The notes beneath the pieces were generated by a model. It did no database searches and was not told the DNA's origin. It saw only the letters and a program-made list of their open reading frames with translations. Positions 52,756 to 64,000 of a DNA stretch of 64,000 nucleotides are shown piece after piece (the stretch's first letter is position 1; each line of letters starts with the position of its first letter). This DNA is from Sphingopyxis sp. (GTDB lineage Bacteria > Pseudomonadota > Alphaproteobacteria > Sphingomonadales > Sphingomonadaceae). The translations under genes were made by a program, and so were the position numbers. The stretch lies in NCBI RefSeq assembly GCF_016704835.1, contig NZ_JADIZJ010000009.1, positions 44,939-108,938 on the forward strand, given 5' to 3'.

Positions 52756-53333
52756 GCGCGCGGCTCATGAAACTCGGCACGCTGGCAAGCCTTGCTTTGA
52801 CAATCGGCGGCTGCACAACGCTCGGCGGCAATGTCAAAGGCGATTTCGCCTGCCGCGCTCCGACAAGCAGCTGTGCGCCCACCTCCGCGATTGATGAGCA
52901 GGCAACGAATGCGATGCAACCGCAGGGCGCGAACGCACCTTCTTTGTCACCAGCGAATGGTCGCACTTTGCGTGTCGTCCTCGCGGCCTGGCGCGACGCA
53001 AACGGCCGCGAGCACGAAGCGCGCGTTGTGCACGTGCCGCTTACAGAGAAGCCTGTATCGGACTGGCGCGCCCCACTTTCGACCGGCGATGTCCTGCGCG
53101 CGCTCGGCCGCGCCAGTCAGAACCCGGCCACCGCTACCGACACCGGCGACGTAGAAGGCGCCGCCACCGTTCCCTCTTCCCTCCCCCAGCAGCTTCCGGA
53201 CCTCCTGGTTATCCCCTCCCAGGGCGCGCCGGAGCTGCCCGGCGCTTCGGCGCCGGACCAAGGGGCACCTGGCCGTTCCCCCTCCCCCGGCCGGGTGCCC
53301 CACCCTGTTTCGCCTGAAGGAGAGACGCGATGA
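52752..53333 (+). CDS. traV: TraV, outer-membrane lipoprotein
   Basis: 193 residues from ATG 52752. Lipobox region LTIGGCTTLGGNVKGDFAC with the conserved Cys motif (FACRAPTSSCAP), then a Pro-rich tail. Anchors the core complex in the outer membrane (VirB7-like, larger). Overlaps dsbC and traC by 4 bp each. Confidence 0.9.
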   Translation: MSARLMKLGTLASLALTIGGCTTLGGNVKGDFACRAPTSSCAPTSAIDEQATNAMQPQGANAPSLSPANGRTLRVVLAAWRDANGREHEARVVHVPLTEKPVSDWRAPLSTGDVLRALGRASQNPATATDTGDVEGAATVPSSLPQQLPDLLVIPSQGAPELPGASAPDQGAPGRSPSPGRVPHPVSPEGETR

Positions 53334-55880
53334 ACCTTTCGCTTGCGTCCGCGCGCGATGCGCTGCTTTCCGGGCTATTCGGCGAAGCCAAGCGCGCCGA
53401 CCATCCGCAGGCGCATTTCTCGCTCGACATGTTGTCAGACTGGCTGCCCTACCGCGTCTTCGACGAAGGATCCGGCCTCTATCGCAACGCGCATTCGAAG
53501 GGCTTCGTGCTCGAAGTCACCCCGCTGATCGGGGCGGACGAGCGCACCGGCGAGATCCTTGGCCAGTTCTTTTCCGAGAGCCTGCCGCAGGGGGCCTGCC
53601 TCCAAGTCCTGAACTTTGCGTCGCCCAGGATCGGGGCGATCGTGGCCCCGTGGTTTGGACCGCGCTACGAGCAGGGCGGCATCTACGAAGCCATCGCAAA
53701 AGCGCGTACAAACCGGCTCTACGATCTTGTGTGGCAATCGGGCTCGGCGCATGCACCGTTCCACGCGCGCCATGTACGCCTGATTGTCTCGCTAGGTGTC
53801 CCGGTTCCGGGCCATGTCACCGACGCAGAGCTAACCGAATGCAGCAACGGGCTCATGGGAATGCTCAATTCTCTAGGGCTCGCGTCGAACGCGCTCGAGC
53901 CGGCGGGCCTGCTCGAACTCGTCGATGAACTGACCTCGCCAACAACGGCGCGAGAACCGGAACGCACGCACTGGAATCGCGAGGACACGCTCGACGTTCA
54001 GGCCATCCGGCGCGACATCGAACTCGAGGTCGAGGACGACCGGCTGATCCTGCGCACCGAACGCTTCCGCGAGACGGGGCGCACCCGCGATGGCATTCCG
54101 AAGATGGGAGAATGCTATCCCGACCGCTTCGATGTGCGCCATTACGGCGTGCGATCGACCCCCGAACGCTGGGCGCCGTGGGAAGTGCGCACGCCTCATC
54201 GGCGACATGTTCACCGACAAGCTGCGCTTCCCTTGCCCTGCCGCCACCATGCTGTGCCTGCACTATCCCGACCAGGAAACGGCATCTGCGCGCGCGGGCT
54301 ACAAGTTCATGCGCACCACCAGTCTTTCCGAGACCAAGAGCGCGCGTTTCCTGCCCAGGCTCTCCGAGCAGTCGGCGGAGTGGAAACACGTCCAGGCCGA
54401 ACTCCAGGCAGGCAAGAAGCTGGTCAAGCTCTTCTACGGCCTCACCACCATTTCGCCGCTCGGCGATGGCGATGCGCATGAGCGCACGGTCAAGGCGATC
54501 TACAAGGCGGCCGGATGGGATCTTGCCGACGAGCGTTTTCTGCAATTGCAGGGTCTCGTCGCCGCCTTCCCCCTGAGCCTTGCCGACGGGCTCGTCCACG
54601 ACATGGCGCGTCTCAAGCGCTTCCGGACGATGCTTTCGACAACGGCGGCGAACATCGCACCGATGCAGGGCGAGTATCTCGGGGGCGAGATACCGCACCT
54701 GCTGCTGCTTGGACGGCGCGGCCAGCCCTTCTTCTGGTCTCCCTTCGAGAACACAGCAGGCAACCACAACATCGCGATCTGCGGGAAGTCGGGCTCGGGC
54801 AAATCGGTGCTGCTGCAGGAGCTGTGCACTGCCTTGCGCGGTGCCGGCGCCAAGGTCGTCGTGATCGATGACGGGCGCAGCTTCGAGCACTCGGTCAAAT
54901 TGCAGGGCGGCCGCTTTGTCGAGTTCACACTCGCCTCGGGCTTCTCGTTGAACCCCTTCTCGATGGTCGACGATGCCCGCGCGCATGAAGACGAGGACTA
55001 CCGGCTCGATTGCTTTGCGATGATCAAGGCGATCGTGGGCCAGATGGCCCGGCCGAGCGCGGCACCCTCCGACACCGAACGCGGCCTCATCGACCGCGCG
55101 GTGACGCAGGTCTGGGAAGCGCTCGGCAGCGGCGGGGCGATCGACGATGTCGCGCACGCACTGCACTCAAGCGAGAACGAGGCGGGCAAGGATTTGGCGA
55201 CCGCGATCGCGCCCTTCTGCCGCGGTGGCAGCTATGCCGGGTTCTTCTCCGGCAAAGCGAGTTTCGCGCTCGAGGACGATTTTACCGTGTTCGAGATGAG
55301 CGACCTTGCGAGCCGCGAGGAACTCAGAAGCGTCGTCCTTTCGGCGATCATGTTCATGACCGGCCAGGCGATGACGCGCAGCTCGCGCGCGACCAAGAAA
55401 CTGCTGCTGATCGATGAGGCCTGGGCGATGCTCAAGGGCGGGTCGATGGGCGAGTTCGTCGAGACCTACGCCCGCACTGCACGCAAATATGGCGGCGCGC
55501 TTGCGACCGCCACCCAGTCCCTCAACGACTACTACAAGTCCGATGGCGCGCGCGCCGCACTCGAAAACAGCGACTGGATGCTGGTGCTCCAGCAAAAGCC
55601 CGAGACCATTGCCGATTTCCGCAAAGAAGCGCGGCTCGACATGGACGACCGGACCGAGACGCTGATCCGCAGCCTCAAGCGGTCGGGCACCGAATACAGC
55701 GAGATCTATCTGAAAGGTCCGGAGATGGAGGCCGTCGGACGGCTCGTGCTCGATCCGCTCTCGGCAACCATCTTCTCCTCCGATCCCGACACCTATGCCG
55801 AGATCCACCGCCATGTCGAAAGCGGGATGCCACTGGAGCGCGCGGTCGCGCTGGTCGCAGGTGTGGAAGGAGCTGCATAA
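53330..55880 (+). pseudogene. traC: TraC, VirB4-like ATPase, frame broken near 54190
   Basis: Begins MNLSLASARDALLSGLFGE. The first frame is good to WAPWE, and the second resumes with RLIGDMFTDKLRFPCPAA; one base is missing around 54185-54195. The rest is uninterrupted, with Walker A CGKSGSGKSV, Walker B LLLIDEAWAML and ALATATQSLNDYY. Restored length is about 850 residues. It powers pilus assembly and DNA transfer at the inner membrane. Sequence error is likely. Confidence 0.88.
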
Positions 55881-56284
55881 TGACGCTCGAAACCACCACG
55901 CTCGTAGACCGCGTCCCGCTCCCGACACCAATGACGGCAAGGCCTGATCGTCAACCCATCGACTGGCTGGAGCTGTTTCAGGGCACCTGTCTCGTTCTGA
56001 TCGAAACTACAGGCTTCGCAGTTACCACGCTTCTTCTGGTCCTCGGCCTGCCGCTGTTCGTGTTTTTGGCTGTAGCAGGCTGGGACCTGGGATTGCTTTT
56101 CGCTCAGCTCGGCAACCTCGCCGACCATTACCACACCGCCGAACCGATCGCGCGCCGCTTCTTTGCGCAGGACCTCCAGATCGCATTCCTCATTGCCGCC
56201 GGAGGCCTTGCCTTGCTGCGCATGCCCGCCTTCCTGCGCCGTCTCGATCGCCGCCTCAATGAAGGAGACCCTGCCCATGTCTGA
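55880..56284 (+). CDS. Small membrane protein between traC and trbI
   Basis: 134 residues with hydrophobic segments (VLIETTGFAVTTLLLVLGLPLFVFLAVAGWDLGLLF, and LQIAFLIAAGGLALL). No family recognised. It sits where F plasmids have small accessory genes and overlaps both neighbours, so it is part of the operon. A role in pilus or channel assembly is inferred only from position. Confidence 0.7.
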   Translation: MTLETTTLVDRVPLPTPMTARPDRQPIDWLELFQGTCLVLIETTGFAVTTLLLVLGLPLFVFLAVAGWDLGLLFAQLGNLADHYHTAEPIARRFFAQDLQIAFLIAAGGLALLRMPAFLRRLDRRLNEGDPAHV

Positions 56285-56672
56285 TCAGGTCCACACTTCG
56301 CATTCGCTCGCTCTCAAACTGGTAGCCACCGCAGCCCTGGTTGCGGCGCTGCTCTGGGGCGCCTGGGTGACGCGCGAGATCGCCAGCTCTCCTGAGCAGC
56401 GCATCGTCACCGTCCGCCTTGCCGAAACGATCGGAACTTTTGTCGAAGAGGCTGCGCGCGCCGATGCCGATCCGGCGGCCGTCCAGGCCGCAAGCCTTGC
56501 CTACCTCCAGGCTGCGGAAAACGCGGTTGGCGAGATGGGGAACGATGGCCGCGTGGTGCTGATGGCCGAAGCGGTACTTGCCGGGGCCGCCGAGGACGCC
56601 ACTCCCGAACTCGAACGCCGCATCGCCGAGAAGCTCGAACGCAAGCCACTCGAAGGTGGAGAGCAGCCATGA
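56277..56672 (+). CDS. trbI: TrbI-like protein
   Basis: 131 residues from ATG 56277. One N-terminal membrane helix (LVATAALVAALLWGAWV) followed by a periplasmic helix-rich part (TVRLAETIGTFVEEAARADAD). Position and shape match F-type TrbI, which affects pilus retraction. Confidence 0.78.
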   Translation: MSDQVHTSHSLALKLVATAALVAALLWGAWVTREIASSPEQRIVTVRLAETIGTFVEEAARADADPAAVQAASLAYLQAAENAVGEMGNDGRVVLMAEAVLAGAAEDATPELERRIAEKLERKPLEGGEQP

Positions 56673-57173
56673 GACTGCCGCTCCGCCTGCGTCGCCCCTT
56701 GCTCCTGTCCGGCCTCGTCCTGCTGCCTTTTGCATGGGCACCGCTCGATGCTTTCAGCAAGGACCACGCCTTCCTCATCAATGCCAGCCCGAGCCTCCCC
56801 AACTGGGCGTTCTGGCTCGATCGTGACGCGCCCATCGCGCGCGGCAGCCTGATCTTCTTCGAACCGCCGCAAAGCGAGCTCGTCGACACACATTTCGGTC
56901 AAGCACCGCAAATGTTCGGCAAGCGCGTGCTTGGCATGCCCGGCGATGTGGTGCGCCACGAGGACGATGGAGTGTTCATCAATGGCAAGAAGGTCGCGAC
57001 GCGGCGAGGTCACTCGCCTTGGCATTCCGCTCACGCGCGGTCCCGAAGGCGCGATACCGGACAATTGCTACTACACCGGAACGGGCCATCCGCGCGGGCT
57101 CGACAGCCGCTACGCAGAGATCGGCTTCGTCTGCCGCGGGCAAATCCTCGGCAGCGGGAGGGCGATCCTGTGA
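56669..57173 (+). pseudogene. traF: TraF-type conjugal signal peptidase (S26), frame broken near 57003
   Basis: Starts MRLPLRLRRPLLLSGLVL. The catalytic Ser region INASPSLPNWAFWLD and Lys region FGKRVLGMPGDVV fit the S26 peptidases of transfer operons. After KKVATRRG the good frame shifts by one base to EVTRLGIPLTRG and GAIPDNCYYTGTGHPRGLDSRY. Restored length is about 167 residues. It processes the pilin. The stop overlaps the traW start. Confidence 0.85.
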
Positions 57174-57801
57174 TGCGTTCCCTCCTTCCGCTCGGCGCAC
57201 TTCTACTCGCTGCACTCCCGGCCAGCCTGCAAGCGCGCGACTACGGCCAGCGCGGCGCGGTCTTCCCTGTCATCGAGCGCGACCTCTTGGAACAGATCCA
57301 TTCGCGCCTCACCGCAATGGAAAAGTCGGGCGAGACTGCCCGTCTCAACCAGGAATTGAAGCGACGCACCATCGCGCGGGTCAACCGGCCTGACCCAGTC
57401 GGCGGCCTGATCCGCGCGAGCGAAAATCGCAGCTGGCCGTTCGATCCGACGATCACGCTTGCCGCCGATATCCGCGGCGCCAAAGGCGAGCTGATCCATG
57501 CTGCCGGAACGCGGGTCAATCCGCTCGACAGCGTCAAGCTGCGTTCCGACCTCCTGTTCCTCGACGGCGATGATCCGGCGCAGATCCGTTGGGCGCTGAG
57601 GCAGGACGCCAATGCCAAGCTGATTCTCGTGAAAGGCGCGCCGCTCGAGCTAATGAAGGCACGCCAGCGCCGCTTCTATTTCGACCAGGGCGGCAAGCTC
57701 ACACAAAAGTTTGGCATTAAGGCCGTCCCCGCGCGGGTGCGCCAAAGCGGGCGAATGCTCGAGATAAGCGAAATCGCGCTGCCGCCCCGAAAGGCCCAGC
57801 C

Positions 57802-57805
<4 letters not shown>
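57173..57805 (+). CDS. traW: TraW, pilus assembly protein
   Basis: 210 residues from ATG 57173. Signal peptide (LPLGALLLAALPASLQA), then DYGQRGAVFPVIERDLLEQI and SWPFDPTITLAADIRGAKG, both typical of TraW. Periplasmic partner of TrbC. Confidence 0.9.
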
Positions 57806-58811
<1,006 letters not shown>

Positions 58812-58815
<4 letters not shown>

Positions 58816-59565
58816 GAAACGCCTTCCCCCTGTCGTCGTTATCAGCCTGGCGACCGCCGCCGCTTTGCCGCCGCTTCGGCGCAGGAGAGTTCGCCCGAGC
58901 TCGATCTTGCCGAGATCCGCGCACGCGCCAGTGAGCATACTGCCGATGCCGAAGCGCTCGCCACATCGGTGAGGACGAAAGCCGATGCGCTGGCAGAAGA
59001 CGCGCGCGCAGCACAGCAAACGGCCCACGCGAACCGCGCTGCCTATGCAGAAACGGCAGAGACGACTCCCGACACCGGCCCGCTCGATCTCGATGGCATG
59101 ATCCGCGCCCAGGCCGATGCGGAAGTGGCGGCGATGGGCGAGACGCCCCGGTTCATTGCCTTTGCCTCGCTGGGAATGCCGGAACGTTCGCTCAAGGCGC
59201 TGGTTCGCGATGTCTCGAGAGCGGGCGGCGTCACCGTGCTGCGCGGATTTCCGCAAGGCGACAGCGTGCGCTTCAAGAATCGCAGCGCTGCCATCTGGAA
59301 CGATGGCAGCGAAGCCGGTGCGCGCGGGATAGACCCGCGCCTCTTCCGCGCCTTCGATATCGAGGTCGCTCCGAGCTTCGTGATGATCGCGAGCGATTTT
59401 GCCCCCTGCGACGGGTTCGACTGCAGCGACATCCTGCCGCCGCACGACCGCATCGCAGGCAATATCAGCGTTGCCGAAGTGCTCGACACCTTCGCTTCGG
59501 GAGGCGGTCCGGGCGCGCAGCTCGCAGGCATGCATCTCCGCCGCCTCGAAGGAGAGCGGCCATGA
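58812..59565 (+). pseudogene. trbC: TrbC (F-type), two frame breaks near the N terminus
   Basis: Start ATG 58812 overlaps the traU stop. The signal peptide is in a second frame (LPPVVVISLATAAALPP) and the mature part in a third (AASAQESSPELDLAEIRARA); shifts near 58823 and 58868. From 58890 the frame is intact, with RFIAFASLGMPERSLKALV and APSFVMIASDF, the TrbC thioredoxin-like fold. Restored length is about 250 residues. Confidence 0.82.
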
Positions 59566-61274
59566 AGTTCACACACTCCCTTCGCTTGGCATTGCTCGCC
59601 CTTCTCGCCGTCGCCGCGCCCCTTTCCGCGCAGCAGCAGGATGCGCGGGCGGACGGAAAGGCCTTTGGCGAAAGCCTGCGCGGCGAAGCGCAGGCAGCCG
59701 CCAGATCGCAGCCCGACCCATCCACCCTCCCCAACTACGACCGCAATGCCGTGCGCGACCTCGAGACGCTCGCCGACGATCCCGACCGGATCGAGAGCAA
59801 TGCGGCGTCAGCGGCCACCGGACACCAAGGCTATCGCGCCATGCGCGACAGCATCGCCAACCGTGCACGCTTCGACCCGCAGGACATTGAAAACGTGATC
59901 GCGCGAAGTCTCGCGATCAACGAGACGCCGCTCGACTATACCAGCGGCATGGACATCTCCGGCGGCCAGGGCTCCTGCGTCCCGCTGCCGCCCGGCTCTG
60001 GCTCGGCGGGGACCTACACCGCGACCTGCAACACCGGCACGCGGATCGACCAGTCGGCGGGCCAATGCGCGGTGCCGCTCGTCGCCAACGTGACTCAGCG
60101 CCAGCAATGGCATTACCTCTGCAACGACACCGGCATCTACCAAGGTCTTCCGTGGTGCTCGGCCTTCGATGGCGGCTCGTGCCGCATCACCGGCTATCGC
60201 CCCGGTCTCTGCCTCCAGTGGTGGGACAACGGGTTCAACCGATTCTGCTCCGAGCCGGGCGATCCCGTCGCCGAGATTTCCTGCGATGCGCCCGATGCGC
60301 GCTTCACGCCCTATGCTGTGACCACCGACAGCACGGTCGATACCATTCCCGACGAGAGCCAGTGCACGGGCTTTGCAGACAATGGCGATTGCACGCTCGA
60401 TGCAGAGATCTGCACCGATGCCGACCCGCAGACCCGCATGATCGATGGCGTCTCGGTCACCCGGCCGTGCTGGGAATGGCAGCGCAGCTACACGTGCACG
60501 TCGCGCGAAGCGGCAACCGACTGCTCGGATATCGAGAGCCAGGGAGCCTGTCGGTTTGTCCGCGACGAATGTCTCACCGAAGAAACGCCTTGCGAGACCT
60601 GGGAGCGCATTTACGAATGCCCGCTGCCCGATACCGACAACACCACGCAATATGTGTGCGATGGCGATGTCTATTGCATCGACGGCAGCTGCGAGACGAT
60701 CGAGCGCACGGCCAATGACGAGTTCAAACATGCGGTCACCGCGCTCCATGCGATGGACGAAGCGCGCGGGCAGTTCGATCCCAATACGCTGACGCTGTTC
60801 CGCGGCACCCGAAACACCTGCTCATCCAAGGTCTTCGGCGTGCTCAATTGCTGCAAGGGCAAGGGTTTCCCGCTCATTCCGGGGATCAGCCTGCTGGTCG
60901 CGCTCGGCTGCGACCGCGAGGAAGTGCTGCTCCACCAGCGCGATGCGCAGGGGCTGTGCGCCTATGTCGGGACCTATTGTTCGAAGAAGTTCCTTGGCGT
61001 CTGCCTGACCAAGAAGAAGGCTTATTGCTGCTTTGAGAGCAAGCTCTCGCGCATCCTCCAGGAACAGGGCCGCAAGCAGCTCCCCAAACCGTGGGACAAG
61101 CCCAAGGAAGAGCAGTGCGAGGGCTTCACCCTCGACGAGTTCGCGCAGCTCGATCTTTCCCGGATGGATTTCAGCCCGAAGTCTACGCCGAGTTCTGAAG
61201 CCGCGCGGTCTTTGACGAACCGGAACCAGCATCCTCAATCCAGCAAGTTGACGACTACTACACGCAAGGCATGA
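59562..61274 (+). CDS. traN: TraN, outer-membrane mating-pair stabilisation protein
   Basis: 570 residues. Signal peptide (LLALLAVAAPLSAQ) and more than 30 Cys, with repeats such as CDGDVYCIDGSCETIE and NCCKGKGFP, the TraN pattern. TraN contacts the recipient cell. The last 30 codons are doubtful: FSPKSTPSS should probably read FSEVYAEF and a neighbouring frame gives FDEPEPASSIQQVDDYY. The main part is sound. Confidence 0.88.
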   Translation: MKFTHSLRLALLALLAVAAPLSAQQQDARADGKAFGESLRGEAQAAARSQPDPSTLPNYDRNAVRDLETLADDPDRIESNAASAATGHQGYRAMRDSIANRARFDPQDIENVIARSLAINETPLDYTSGMDISGGQGSCVPLPPGSGSAGTYTATCNTGTRIDQSAGQCAVPLVANVTQRQQWHYLCNDTGIYQGLPWCSAFDGGSCRITGYRPGLCLQWWDNGFNRFCSEPGDPVAEISCDAPDARFTPYAVTTDSTVDTIPDESQCTGFADNGDCTLDAEICTDADPQTRMIDGVSVTRPCWEWQRSYTCTSREAATDCSDIESQGACRFVRDECLTEETPCETWERIYECPLPDTDNTTQYVCDGDVYCIDGSCETIERTANDEFKHAVTALHAMDEARGQFDPNTLTLFRGTRNTCSSKVFGVLNCCKGKGFPLIPGISLLVALGCDREEVLLHQRDAQGLCAYVGTYCSKKFLGVCLTKKKAYCCFESKLSRILQEQGRKQLPKPWDKPKEEQCEGFTLDEFAQLDLSRMDFSPKSTPSSEAARSLTNRNQHPQSSKLTTTTRKA

Positions 61275-62071
61275 CCCATCTCTATCGCATGGCGGCGCTG
61301 GCCCTGGGCATGACTGCTCTTCCCGTGACCTCAGCCTACAGCCAGGATCGGCAAGCCACCTCGTCAACCAACTCGGCCGATACGCTCTACTGCGAAGAGC
61401 GCAAGCTCGGCTATTGGTTCTACTGCGTGAAGCCCGTTCCCCAAGAAGAGCCGCAACAACCCGAAGCCGAACCGGTCCCGGCCAGCCAAGAACTCGACGC
61501 GATCACGTCCGAGCTGCGCGAGTTGAAGGCGCGAGCGATCCTCTATCCGACCGAGGCGAATGTCGCGGCCTATATTCGTTTCCAGCGCGCGCAGCTCGAC
61601 CGCGCCTCTCTCTTCTCCGACGTCTGGCAACGCGCGATCTGGCAGGACCCCGAACTCGATTACACGCTCGAGCGGCCCGTCGGAGCGGTCGCGAAGAAGC
61701 AGTGGCAGGATGCCCGCAGCGCCGAACGGGACAGTCATGGCGACGCTCTCCGGCGCCACGGCCATCCTATTTTTTCAGCGCCACCCCTGGCCCATGCGTA
61801 GTGTAAGCCCCATCGTCAAGGGAGTCGCCGACCGCTGGCGCATCACTGTGCGCGCCATCTCGACCGACGGCGGGCCTTCGCGCCATTTCCCGGACTACAA
61901 GGTCGAGACCAACCAGCGCGCCAGACTCGGTCTTGAAGGCAAGGCCACTCCGGCGCCAGCGCTGGACGGCGTGATTCAAGCGACCGATCCCGTTCTGGTT
62001 ATGGCGCGCCTCGGCCGACGAGCTCCAGAACCGCATCTACCTCACTCACCCTCGAAGGAAGCCGGACATGA
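61271..62071 (+). pseudogene. traF: TraF (thioredoxin-like pilus assembly protein), frame breaks near 61735 and 62000
   Basis: Signal peptide MAALALGMTALPVTSAYSQ, then YCEERKLGYWFYCVKP, the TraF start. At about 61735 the frame shifts to MATLSGATAILFFQRHPWPM and later at about 62000 to SADELQNRIYLTH; a TGA at 62069 overlapping traH is the probable end. Where related proteins have CPxC this one has HPWPMRS, so it lacks the redox pair, as does F-plasmid TraF. Confidence 0.78.
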
Positions 62072-63488
62072 CTTCCGAAAATTCGCAATAAACGCGCTGA
62101 CCCTCGCCGCTGCCAGCCTGGTCGCATCACCGGTCGCCGCCAACGTCGGCGACAGCATGGACAGGTTCATGGATGATATGGGCGCGGCGGCCAATGTCAC
62201 CGGCCCGACCGCCTTCGAGGGCCAATCGGCGGGCTATTACAGCCTCGGCAATGTCTGGACGCGCTTCCCGCAAAAGACGACGAACATCGCCAATCTCCAG
62301 CTGCCCCGCGCCCGCGCGGGTTGTGGCGGTATCGACATCTTCGCGGGCTCCTTCTCCTTCATCAATGCGAGCGAGATGGTCGCGCTCGTAGGGCGAACAA
62401 CGCGGTTGGTTCGCCTTCATCACAGATCGATACCGTTTGCCCCGAGTGCAACAAGATCATGCAGGAGTTTTCGCAGAAGGCGCAGCTCATGAATAATCTC
62501 TCGATCAACTCCTGCGAAATGGCGCAGGGTCTGGTCGGCGGCCTGTGGCCCAAGGGCGATCTCGCCGACAAGGCGATCTGCGAAGCGATCGGCAATTCCG
62601 AAGGCATCTTCACCGATTATGCCGCAGCGAAGCATGGCTGCGGCACGCGGGGGCAGCGCGCCTCGACCAATGAAGGCGCTGGCACTGACTATGCCGACGT
62701 CAATCCTGGCGTGCCGCGCAACTACACCTGGCACGTCCTGAAAAAGAGCGCCTTTTTCAATCCCGGCGGCACTTTCGACCGCGAGCTTGCCGAATACGCC
62801 ATGACGCTTATCGGCACGGTGATCTATGTGCCGCCCAAGGACGATGAGCCAGGCAAGTTCGTGCCTTTCGCAGGCGATGCGTCCTCGACGCTCGTGAGCG
62901 CGCTGCTCGACGGGACGCAGGGCCAGACGGTGCGCGTGTTTCGCTGCGACGAACCCGATCTCTGCCTCAATCCGACATTCGAGCAGATGAGCCTTTCCAA
63001 TGCCAAGGCAATCCGCCCCCGCGTGCGCTCCCCCATCGGCAACATGGTCGATGCAATCCGCACCGACACCTCAATCGGCAATGCTGAGAAGGAACTGCTG
63101 CAGGTGGCCTCGGTCCCCTTGTACAAGATTCTCACGGTGCAGGCCGCCTATGGTCGCGGCATGCCGACCGACGACCGCGACACGCTCGCCGAAATCGCCA
63201 GCATCGATCTGCTCTATGCGATCTGACCGGATTGTGTTGAAGCCGGGCGCTCGATAGCAAGCTTCATCGCCGCCGACGAAGCAAAGCTCGCGATATGGCG
63301 CGGCCAGGTCACCGGTGCGTTCGGGCCTCGTCCAGCAGGCGACCGGACAGGCCAAGGTCTCGGCGATCATGCAAATCATCGAGAAGACTGCGATGATCGA
63401 GAACGCGCTTGCCGCCTCGATGTCACCCTCGATGTCCGCCGCGCTCGACTGGTCGCGCGGGCTCCAGTCGCGCTCGATCATTCCTTGA
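62068..63488 (+). pseudogene. traH: TraH, pilus assembly protein, at least four frame breaks
   Basis: Start ATG 62068. Pieces in several frames: RKFAINALTLAAASLVASP (signal), YYSLGNVWTRFPQKTTNIAN, IDTVCPECNKIMQEFSQKAQ, NNLSINSCEMAQGLVGGLWP, GRSIASFIAADEAKLAIWRG and IMQIIEKTAMIENALAASM, all typical of TraH. Breaks near 62075, 62390, 63228 and 63335. Stop at 63486. Sequence errors are the best explanation. Confidence 0.82.
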
Positions 63489-63498
63489 GGCGAGCACC

Positions 63499-64000
63499 AT
63501 GGTCGAGATCTTCACCACCGGCGGCGGCGAATACATCGTCAATGTCCTGAACGCGGTCGCCGCATGGACGGAATGCAGGCGGATACAAGAGCCTGATCCA
63601 GGTTGCCCTTGTCATGCGGGGTTCGCGCTCGCGGTGATCGTGGTGGCGTTCAAGCAGAACTGGCGCGCATGGCTCAATTGGTTCCTCGGCGCGACGCTGA
63701 TCTGCATGTGCCTGATGGTGCCGCGGATGGATGTGCAGGTCACCGACCGGTCGTCCCGAGCCTCGCTCCGGCGACCGTTGCCAATGTCGCTCGGGCTCGC
63801 GCTGATGGCAAGCCCAGCCAGGCGGGGGACTATTTGACGCGTTCGGCCGAGACGGTGTTCGGGCTTCCTGATGATCTCAACTATTCGAAGAACGGGATGA
63901 TATACGGCGCGCGGCTGCTCGAGCGACGCGGTCCCTGCCGATCCCGAATTCGCCGCCAATTTCGACGAGCATGTCCGCCAATGCGTGTTCTACGACCGCT
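63499..64000 (+). pseudogene. traG: TraG N-terminal part, several frame breaks, cut by window edge
   Basis: ATG 63499 (MVEIFTTGGGEYIVNVLNAV) is the standard TraG opening; LAVIVVAFKQNWRAWLNWFLGATL gives the first membrane helices. Frames change near 63575, 63750 and 63930; later pieces (YLTRSAETVFGLPDD and GMIYGARLLE) are also TraG-like. TraG works in pilus assembly and mating-pair stabilisation; the rest lies beyond the window. Confidence 0.78.

Overview
The window is GC-rich DNA of the Sphingomonadaceae kind (Sphingopyxis, Novosphingobium or Sphingobium-like). This is inferred from the gene content: large TonB-dependent receptors, meta-cleavage aromatic genes, PEP-CTERM proteins with the PEPxWAMM signal, AlpA control and an F-type conjugation system of the sort carried on sphingomonad plasmids and integrative elements. 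No rRNA or complete tRNA gene was seen. The first and last genes are cut by the window edges.

Aromatic catabolism (1-16017). Extradiol dioxygenase, class II aldolase-like and 4-oxalocrotonate decarboxylase genes on the plus strand face an operon on the minus strand (hydratase, acylating acetaldehyde dehydrogenase, 4-hydroxy-2-oxovalerate aldolase, SDR). An IclR regulator with a palindromic operator is divergent from that operon. Next come a luciferase-like protein, a TonB receptor, a Baeyer-Villiger-type monooxygenase and a GntR/FCD regulator, all on the minus strand. A plus-strand operon then encodes a C-C hydrolase, an MhpB/LigB-type dioxygenase, WrbA and a two-domain extradiol dioxygenase. 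Three promoters around the GntR gene share a CTTRYATGCWAG box. Together these genes can open an aromatic ring and take the product to pyruvate and acetyl-CoA.

Amidohydrolase/MocR locus (16173-34415). A six-gene minus-strand operon (PaiB-like protein, two amidohydrolases, ProC, a 1071-residue beta-propeller/amidohydrolase, an HSL-type esterase) is divergent from a MocR (GntR-aminotransferase) regulator. Downstream of MocR lie an exported small protein, a YtcJ-like amidohydrolase, a TonB receptor, a PepSY membrane protein and two porins. TTGG(T/A)CC boxes, paired with TGGATGTTTT at 24-25 bases, recur before three downstream transcription units. The TTGGTCC motif also fills the MocR/PaiB intergenic region. 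This is the best candidate for an undescribed, self-contained uptake and degradation system.

Accessory region (34412-48270). A luxI synthase fragment is joined to an IS110-type transposase tail. Two hipBA-type kinase modules with their own operators, a DUF262-like remnant, two PEP-CTERM proteins and an HNH/AP2 protein follow. A complete IS3-family element sits 11 bp from a CsoR/RcnR-like operator that leads a damaged copper-resistance locus, where a P-type ATPase has been fused by deletion to the tail of a CusA pump. A CusF-like protein, an AlpA-like regulator and an XRE-type regulator come next.

Conjugation (48630-64000). The order is traA-L-E-K-B-dsbC-V-C-(membrane protein)-trbI-traF(peptidase)-W-U-trbC-N-F-H-G, mostly with ATGA overlaps, so it is one long operon for an F-type mating-pair apparatus. 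Relaxase and coupling-protein genes are not in the window.

Many genes carry single-base frame disruptions, often in short homopolymers, and these become much denser towards position 64000. Sequence error at a contig end is the likeliest cause for most of them, so pseudogene labels below mean broken as read, not necessarily broken in the cell.
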